Source: Deltaproteobacteria bacterium (lineage in GTDB: Bacteria; Desulfobacterota; DSM-4660; Desulfatiglandales; HGW-15). Taken from it: a stretch of 10,392 nucleotides of DNA. Under the pieces are notes generated by a model. It saw only the letters and a program-made list of their open reading frames with translations, ran no database searches and was not told where the DNA came from. The position numbers and the translations under genes are program-made. Shown here in pieces: positions 6,678 to 10,392 of this stretch (positions within the stretch are counted from its first letter, which is position 1; each line of letters starts with the position of its first letter). Location of the stretch: assembly GCA_016926135.1 (NCBI GenBank), contig JAFGPH010000617.1:1-10392 (forward strand). Direction: 5' to 3'.

Positions 6678-6745
6678 TGGAGGGGTGGAGTGATGGGAAT
6701 CCTGTCAAGACCCATGCCCCGATACGCCATCACTCCACTACTCCA
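6678..6745. repeat. Second hairpin of inverted 8-bp repeat units
   Basis: The left arm (6678-6696) and right arm (6727-6745) pair over 19 positions with 17 Watson-Crick pairs, one G-U and one mismatch, around a 30-nt loop. The units are again octamers: TGGAGGGG and TGGAGTGA on the left, CTCCACTA and CTCCATTG on the right. It shares the TGGAGTGATGG core with the hairpin at 138-236. It fills the gap between gspM and the Skp-like gene and ends about 10 bases before that gene's ribosome site. There is no T-tract; it may act as an mRNA stability or processing element, which is inference. Confidence 0.75.
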
Positions 6746-6768
6746 TTGTTCAACAAGGGGGTGCAGAG

Positions 6769-7290
6769 ATGATGCATTTGCTTTGGTTGATAGGTGTGTG
6801 TGCCGGTTTTTTTATTCTTTCACCCGGCGAGGCCACGGCGGCTGCGGTGAAGCTGGGGGTGATCGATACGGAAAGGATCATGAGGGAATCCAGGCCGGCA
6901 AAGGACGCCAGGGCCCTCATTCTGGCGGACCTGAAGGCGAAGAATGGCCAGTTCCAGGAGAAACAGGCAAAGGTGAAGGCCTTGGAGGAAGAGGTAAGAC
7001 AGGCGAGGGGTTCCTCGGCGGATCCAAAGGCCAGGAAGTTGACGGATGAACTGGCCAGGGAGATCAAGGAACTCCAGCGGCTCAAGAGCGACCTGGAAGA
7101 GGAGATCAACAAGAAGAATGCGGAACTCACCCGGCAGATTCTTCAGGAGATCGCCCAGATCGTGCAGGCCTTCACCAAGGAAGAGAAGTACACCCTGATC
7201 CTGGAAACCAAGTCCGCGGTGAGCGTGGATGAGTCCATTGACATCACCGACCAGATCATCAAGCTCTACAACAAGAAGACCGGGAAATAG
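6769..7290 (+). CDS. Skp/OmpH-family periplasmic chaperone
   Basis: A 173-residue protein with a predicted signal peptide (about residues 1-26, MMHLLWLIGVCAGFFIL...ATAAA). It is followed by 'VKLGVIDTERIMRES', a long charged coiled-coil region (about residues 50-130, rich in Lys, Glu and Gln) and the closing strand region 'KYTLILETKSAVSVDESIDITDQII'. This is the Skp/OmpH layout and size. Skp forms a trimer with tentacle-like coiled coils that hold unfolded outer-membrane proteins in the periplasm. The signal peptide is odd in having no Lys or Arg in its N-region. The ribosome site AAGGGGG (6755-6761) is well placed, 7 bases before the first of two adjacent ATGs. It is co-directional with the T2SS genes and ends at a terminator, so it may be in the same transcript and could help the GspD secretin or secreted cargo; that role is inference. 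Confidence 0.88.
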   Translation: MMHLLWLIGVCAGFFILSPGEATAAAVKLGVIDTERIMRESRPAKDARALILADLKAKNGQFQEKQAKVKALEEEVRQARGSSADPKARKLTDELAREIKELQRLKSDLEEEINKKNAELTRQILQEIAQIVQAFTKEEKYTLILETKSAVSVDESIDITDQIIKLYNKKTGK

Positions 7291-7310
7291 GGCCTGAGAA
7301 AAAGCGCCAG

Positions 7311-7350
7311 GGAACCCGGATCGATTCATCGTCGGTCCGGGTTTCTTTTT
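7311..7350 (+). terminator. Intrinsic terminator of the secretion operon, possibly two-way
   Basis: A 10-bp stem (GGAACCCGGA at 7311-7320 with TCCGGGTTTC at 7336-7345, one G-U) with a 15-nt loop is followed by five T (7346-7350). It lies 21 bases after the Skp-like stop. On the other strand the stem is followed by a T-run about 8-12 bases further on (complement of AAAAA at 7299-7303), so it may also stop the convergent DksA-like gene, whose stop is at 7394. Confidence 0.8.
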
Positions 7351-7393
7351 GAAAGGAAAGTCCCCTCAAGGATCTTGGCGACAGGAGGCGTCA

Positions 7394-7801
7394 TCAAGCC
7401 GGAAGGGAAGAGACCGTCCTGAAGGAAAGCTCCCGATTCCTGAGAACCTGTTCCTGTTCTTTCTTGCAGTCGAGGCACAGTGCGGTCGTGGGAGAAGCTC
7501 TCAATCGAGCCAGGCCGATCTCCTCTCCGCAGTTCTCGCAGGTGCCGTAACTCCCTGTTTCCATCCGATGAAGGGCCTCCAGAATTTCTTGAAAGAGGTC
7601 GCTCTTCTTCTCCAGCAGTCTCAGTCTCATTTCCCGGTCCCGATAAGCAGCCGCCACGTCCAAGGTGTCCGGCTGCATGTCGATCGAGCAGGTGGGACCA
7701 ACACAATCTCGGATCTTTCCGGAGAGTCCGGCCAGAATGCCGGTGAGTTGATCCCGGATGGAATTTCCTTCCCCGCCCCAGTTCCCGCTGCCTGTCTTCA
7801 T
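7394..7801 (-). CDS. DksA/TraR-family zinc-finger transcription factor
   Basis: A 135-residue protein with a C4 zinc finger (Cys88-x2-Cys91-x17-Cys109-x2-Cys112, within 'CENCGEEIGLARLRASPTTALCLDC'). An upstream coiled coil (about residues 53-82) is preceded by DTLDVA at residues 45-50. That hexamer matches the DxxDxA signature at the coiled-coil tip of DksA, the part that enters the RNA polymerase secondary channel in the proteins studied. True DksA proteins keep the two Asp, so this protein is more likely to act on polymerase than TraR-like relatives with a degraded tip. It is slightly shorter than E. coli DksA (151 residues). The ATG is supported by AGGGAGGG (complement of 7808-7815), 6 bases upstream. 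It is a single gene, convergent with the secretion operon. It may modulate transcription with ppGpp; binding targets cannot be seen here. Confidence 0.88.
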   Translation of the reverse strand: MKTGSGNWGGEGNSIRDQLTGILAGLSGKIRDCVGPTCSIDMQPDTLDVAAAYRDREMRLRLLEKKSDLFQEILEALHRMETGSYGTCENCGEEIGLARLRASPTTALCLDCKKEQEQVLRNRELSFRTVSSLPA

Positions 7802-7914
7802 CCTATTCCCTCCCTAAAGTCATCACCTTACAAGCATGTCCCCGATGAGAGGCGGCTGCCGATGAACGCCCCTTTGGGCCTCCGATCGCACTGCCTGTGG
7901 GTTTGGTTGCCCAT

Positions 7915-7939
7915 GCCTCAGTGATGGAGGCCTCTTTTT
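7915..7939 (+). terminator. Weak terminator-like hairpin upstream of the hydrolase leader
   Basis: GCCTC (7915-7919) pairs with GAGGC (7927-7931) around a 7-nt loop, followed after three bases by five T (7935-7939). The stem is only 5 bp. It would act on + strand transcription, for which no upstream gene is visible here, so it may be fortuitous. Confidence 0.3.
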
Positions 7940-8085
7940 AGGAAATGATTACAGGCAGGATAGAAATCCGTTAATCGGCACCCCGTGAAGCATCGCGGCG
8001 ACAAAGCAGGTCTTCACGAGAATCTAACTTTCGCCTCATGCGGCTATAACATGGGGAGGCTAGGAGTTGAACCTCTTCCTGTTGG

Positions 8086-8105
8086 AAGGCTGGGGCAGCC
8101 TTTTT
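8086..8105 (+). terminator. Terminator-like hairpin in the hydrolase leader (possible attenuator)
   Basis: AAGGCTG (8086-8092) and CAGCCTT (8096-8102) form a perfect 7-bp stem with a GGG loop and a run of five T (8101-8105). It lies about 90 bases before the hydrolase ATG. A competing small hairpin, CTTCC (8075-8079) with GGAAG (8084-8088), shares its 5' arm. This could be an attenuator for the hydrolase or the terminator of a short + strand RNA. I cannot tell which from sequence alone. Confidence 0.5.
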
Positions 8106-8196
8106 GTCAGTTCGATGGGGACACGCGAGACGTCAATACGTTGGTTCGGGACAAGTGATTGCAGGAGTCTGTCAAGGACAGCTATATCCGGTCCAT

Positions 8197-9174
8197 ATGA
8201 AGGGCCTTTTCCTCAGCACAGCCATCGTGCTCGGACTTGGAGTTGCAGCGCTCGGATTGGCTGTCATCTTTGGCGGTCCCGGTACACCGGTACCGATGGC
8301 AACCATCAATGATGCATTCATGGACGTTGACTTCTCCGGTCTGCCGCCTCTGTCGCACTATGCAACGCGCGACGGGGAGAGCCTTTCACTGCGGGCTTAC
8401 CCTGCTCACCCCGGCCCTGCCGTGGGCAGCGTTGTCTTGATTCATGGGTCTTCCGCCAGCAGCAACAGCATGCACGTCATGGCCAGGTCCTTCTCGCGTG
8501 CAGGCTATGATGTCTATGCGCTTGACGTTCGGGGCCATGGTGCATCCGGTACCAGGGGTCGCATCCGCTATATCGGTCAACTCGAGGATGATTTGGAGGA
8601 CTTCGTGCGGAATGTGGCCCCGGCAAGACCCAGGTGCTTGGCAGGCTTCTCCTCGGGCGGTGGCTTTGTCCTGCGCGTTGCGGGCAGCAACCGCCAAAGG
8701 CTCTTTCAGAGCTACCTCCTGCTCTCGCCTTTCATCAGCCAGGATGCCCTCACCTACCGCAAAGACAATAGCGGTTGGGTAAGTGTCGGCATTCCGCGAT
8801 TTATGGCGCTCACTGTGCTCAATGCGATCGGCCTGCGGTCACTGAATGACCTCCCTGTCACGCGCTTTGCCCTGAATAAAGACGCAAAGGCTTTTCTGAC
8901 GGCGGAGTATTCATATGCGATGTCGGTCAATTTCCGTCCAAACCAGGACTACATCGCCGATATCAAGGCGATCCGTAGTCCCTGCGCTGTCGTTGCCGGC
9001 GACAAAGACGAGGTGTTTTATGCCGACCGCTTTGCAGAGGTATTCCGGTCTGCCGGAAAGGAGATTTCGGTAACGCTCGTGCCGGAGACAGGCCATGTTG
9101 CACTTACACTGGCGCCGGAAGCAGTTGCAGCGGCTGTCGCTGCCGTTGATAGCATGCGGAAACGAGGGGTTTGA
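8197..9174 (+). CDS. Membrane-anchored alpha/beta hydrolase, lysophospholipase-like
   Basis: A 325-residue protein from the ATG at 8197. It has an N-terminal hydrophobic anchor or signal (residues 3-26) and an alpha/beta hydrolase fold. The oxyanion region is 'VVLIHGSSAS' (His83-Gly84). The strand 'YDVYALDVRGHGAS' is followed by the nucleophile elbow G-F-S-S-G with Ser152, an acid at about Asp271 in 'VVAGDKDEV', and His300 in 'PETGHVAL'. The triad is therefore complete. The 'DVRGHG' motif and length suit monoacylglycerol lipase or lysophospholipase-type esterases; the substrate is unknown. The open frame continues upstream to a TTG at 8104 inside a terminator-like T-tract and a GTG at 8155. 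The ATG is preferred because the hydrophobic segment begins right after it, although no good ribosome site precedes it (AAGGA is 18 bases away). CGC/CGT/CGA arginine codons are commoner than in the T2SS genes, hinting at transfer. Confidence 0.88.
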   Translation: MKGLFLSTAIVLGLGVAALGLAVIFGGPGTPVPMATINDAFMDVDFSGLPPLSHYATRDGESLSLRAYPAHPGPAVGSVVLIHGSSASSNSMHVMARSFSRAGYDVYALDVRGHGASGTRGRIRYIGQLEDDLEDFVRNVAPARPRCLAGFSSGGGFVLRVAGSNRQRLFQSYLLLSPFISQDALTYRKDNSGWVSVGIPRFMALTVLNAIGLRSLNDLPVTRFALNKDAKAFLTAEYSYAMSVNFRPNQDYIADIKAIRSPCAVVAGDKDEVFYADRFAEVFRSAGKEISVTLVPETGHVALTLAPEAVAAAVAAVDSMRKRGV

Positions 9175-9479
9175 ATGCTCCGTGGAGTTCAGCCAACCGT
9201 TGGAGACTGAGGGACCGGACAGTCTGTTCCTGACGGCGATCTCACTTGTTTCCAACCGAGTTTCAACACAAAGGACAATAATGGAGGGTGTTGTGGTCTA
9301 TGCCCCAATGAAGAACGGGGCCTGTGTCCCTCTGGGGGCCGAACAGTGGATCAAGGGTGGCAAGAAATTACTACCGGGGTTCATGCACGGTGAAAACCAA
9401 AGGTTGATGCCTGACCTGCAGGAGACTGCTGCCCCCTGCAGGCATTGTTCGGGGTCTCAGCGCCGGGCATGAGGCCGCT
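9175..9479. other. Stretch without a convincing gene
   Basis: About 305 bp between the hydrolase stop and the - strand small gene. The only coding candidate is a 63-codon frame at 9281-9472. Near its end, two copies of the palindrome CCTGCAGG-like core (9414-9422 and 9435-9442) and a TGCCTG/CAGGCA pair (9408-9413, 9439-9444) could fold, but there is no T-tract. I see nothing else that I can support. Confidence 0.5.
9281..9472 (+). CDS. Possible small protein of unknown function
   Basis: A 63-residue open frame from an ATG preceded by AAGGA (9271-9275, 5 bases upstream). The product is basic and contains 'PMKNGACVPLGAEQWIKGGKK' and a C-terminal 'PCRHC' pair of cysteines. I recognise no family. 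The frame is open further upstream through the end of the hydrolase, so it may simply be a long chance frame in GC-rich DNA. It is listed only because of the well-placed ribosome site. Confidence 0.18.
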   Translation: MEGVVVYAPMKNGACVPLGAEQWIKGGKKLLPGFMHGENQRLMPDLQETAAPCRHCSGSQRRA

Positions 9480-9773
9480 TCAGCCCGTCTCTTCCGACTG
9501 AAAATGCCGATCGCGAAGGGCCCGGAAGACCTCCAGGTCTTCCTTTGCAAGACGTGGATGGGTGATCCCATATCGGAGGTAGGAAATGAACGCCTTCAGG
9601 GCGTCCGCGTAGTGGGGGCATGCCGCCTCTTCGCGGTCTTCCTTTCTTTTCCTCCTATACCTGATGCGTTCGGCTTCCGTAGCCTCCAGATCAGCAAGAT
9701 AGATGGCCTCCAGGTAATCCCGGTTCTTGACGGCATTTAGGAATTCGCTGAGATCACAGTACTCGGATATCAT
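9480..9773 (-). CDS. Small charged protein of unknown function
   Basis: A 97-residue product starting MISEYCDLSEFLNAVKNRDYLEAIY. It is rich in charged helix ('LEATEAERIRYRRKRKEDREEAAC') and ends with 'AFISYLRYGITHPRLAKEDLEVF'. There is no signal peptide or membrane segment, and I recognise no family. The start at 9773 is chosen because GAGAGGTGG (complement of 9782-9790) lies 8 bases upstream. A longer form from GTG at 9872 is open but has no ribosome site. Another - strand frame that carries protein-like sequence stops at 9754, overlapping this start by 20 bases. The two could therefore be coupled short genes or a single gene broken by a frameshift. Confidence 0.45.
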   Translation of the reverse strand: MISEYCDLSEFLNAVKNRDYLEAIYLADLEATEAERIRYRRKRKEDREEAACPHYADALKAFISYLRYGITHPRLAKEDLEVFRALRDRHFQSEETG

Positions 9774-9922
9774 GACTTGATCCACCTCTCTCCCCGAAAA
9801 GTATGAGGTCCATCGGGTCGATTCCGGACTCGGGACGAATGCTACCACGAACCCTCCGGAAATCATAGTCACCCAGTGTTAGATTTCCGTTAGAATAGCG
9901 TGAGGGGAACGGTTCCGCAGGA

Positions 9923-9943
9923 GTTGAGGGGGACACCCCCAAC
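9923..9943. repeat. Tight GC-rich hairpin
   Basis: GTTG (9923-9926) and GGGG (9928-9931), with A9927 bulged, pair with CCCC (9936-9939) and CAAC (9940-9943) around a four-base GACA loop. It lies in the 230-bp stretch between the small - strand gene and the truncated sensor. There is no T-run directly after it on either strand, so it is not a clear terminator. It could be an end or relic of a mobile element, which I cannot show. Confidence 0.5.
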
Positions 9944-10002
9944 ATGTCGCATCTTGTTGTTTTTCGGCGGAATAAACCGAGAATGCCAGGTACCAGTTCC
10001 CC

Positions 10003-10392
10003 TCAGGCGCTTTTCCCGTGCCTTTCCCTGTCATGGATCCCGTACTTGGCAAGCAGGAAGGCGACAAGGATTGCTGCGGCCGGAGCAAGATAAAGGGCCA
10101 GGGCGAAAAAGATCATCACCTCGTTCCTGAATGCCTTCATTTCCTTCATGGGCAGGGCCAGTCGCACAACCTTGTCCTTGAGAGCGAGAGCCAGGTAGAG
10201 CATTTCCGTCCGGAGGGTTTCGCTGTAGCGGACGGCCGTCCCCACCCCGCCCTTGAGGGCAGACTGCACCTCCGGTCGACTGCCGTGGTTTTCCATGCCG
10301 GTCGAGGCTCTGTCCGATTCACCCAGCACCCGTCCATCCCTCCCGATGACAGTGATGCGATATCCCGTGATTTGCCTGTGTTTCCTGCAGAA
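10003..10392 (-). CDS. PhoR-like sensor protein, extracytoplasmic end and membrane helix, truncated
   Basis: Partial: the N-terminus is beyond the right edge; 129 residues are visible. The sequence 'ITGYRITVIGRDGRVLGESD', then 'MENHGSRPEVQSALKGGVGTAVRYSETLRTEMLYLALAL', is characteristic of the periplasmic sensor domain of PhoR-like histidine kinases. A membrane helix follows ('MIFFALALYLAPAAAILVAFLLA'). In a complete kinase a HAMP or PAS domain and the HisKA and ATPase domains would come next. Here a TGA comes about 12-17 residues after the helix ('KYGIHDRERHGKSA'). The next downstream frames show nothing kinase-like, so the kinase part is absent from this side. It is either a decayed gene cut by rearrangement or a stand-alone sensor. 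Decay is more likely given the disordered sequence that follows. Confidence 0.65.
   Translation of the reverse strand, partial: FCRKHRQITGYRITVIGRDGRVLGESDRASTGMENHGSRPEVQSALKGGVGTAVRYSETLRTEMLYLALALKDKVVRLALPMKEMKAFRNEVMIFFALALYLAPAAAILVAFLLAKYGIHDRERHGKSA

Larger units (their letters stand above)
7802..8196. other. Non-coding divergent intergenic region
   Basis: About 395 bp between the DksA-like gene (- strand) and the hydrolase (+ strand). It should hold both promoters. The best -10 candidate on the + strand is TATAAC at 8045-8050, with no good -35 at the right distance, so I do not call it as a promoter. Hairpins are visible at 7915-7931, 7984-8018 (7-bp stem CGTGAAG/CTTCACG with a 21-nt loop) and 8086-8102. 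No protein-coding frame looks real. Confidence 0.6.

Noticed and set aside
7918..7930. Third copy of the octamer family (AGTGATGGAGG)
   Set aside because: Only about 11 bases match, with no tandem octamers or second arm; it is better explained as part of the short GCCTC/GAGGC hairpin or as chance.
8067..8312. 81-codon + strand frame overlapping the hydrolase start
   Set aside because: It runs through the terminator-like hairpin and out of frame into the well-supported hydrolase; the product is unlike any protein I know.
9095..9280. Upstream extension of the 9281-9472 frame into the end of the hydrolase
   Set aside because: It overlaps the conserved catalytic-His end of the hydrolase in another frame and has no supporting start signal.
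8022..9884. Integron-cassette reading: ATCTAAC at 8022-8028 (RYYYAAC) and GTTAGAT at 9878-9884 (GTTRRRY) around the hydrolase
   Set aside because: Seven-base degenerate cores are expected by chance. Neither lies in a proper attC-like imperfect palindrome, no integrase is present, and the spacing to the genes is wrong.

Overview
The window is GC-rich and gene-dense. It is dominated by a type II secretion system (T2SS, general secretory pathway) operon read on the + strand, in the order gspE (3' end only), F, G, H, I, J, K, L, M, followed by a gene for a Skp/OmpH-type periplasmic chaperone. This means a diderm (Gram-negative) bacterium. The gene order, the PilM/PilN-like look of GspL, the AGG/CGG-rich arginine codons and the short repeats in the gene gaps suggest a Desulfobacterota/'deltaproteobacterial' lineage. 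That placement is inference; the window carries no rRNA or marker gene.

Region 1 (1-7350): the secretion operon. GspE is the cytoplasmic ATPase and GspF the inner-membrane platform. GspG is the major pseudopilin and GspH, I, J and K are minor pseudopilins. GspL and GspM are the inner-membrane assembly proteins. From gspG to gspM every gene overlaps the next (4 to 37 bases), as expected for translational coupling. The only real gaps are E/F (248 bp), F/G (162 bp) and M/skp (104 bp), and all three are filled with short-period repeats. Two of them hold long hairpins built from inverted 8-bp units. E/F and F/G hold 7-bp arrays in opposite orientations on either side of gspF. GspC, GspD, GspN and GspO are not in the window. 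The operon ends at a good intrinsic terminator at 7311-7350.

Region 2 (7394-7801, - strand): a DksA/TraR-family zinc-finger protein, convergent with the operon.

Region 3 (7802-9479): a roughly 400-bp non-coding leader with a terminator-like hairpin, then a membrane-anchored alpha/beta hydrolase. Its arginine codon use and texture differ from the secretion genes, so it may have been acquired. About 300 bp with no convincing gene follow.

Region 4 (9480-10392, - strand): a small unrecognised protein, a degenerate-looking stretch with a tight hairpin, and the end of a PhoR-like sensor. The sensor stops 12-17 residues after its membrane helix, with no kinase domain in the window. This end looks like accessory or decaying sequence.

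I see no CRISPR array, tRNA, rRNA or intact transposase. The most unusual signal is the two families of period-7 and period-8 repeats at the seams of the secretion operon.
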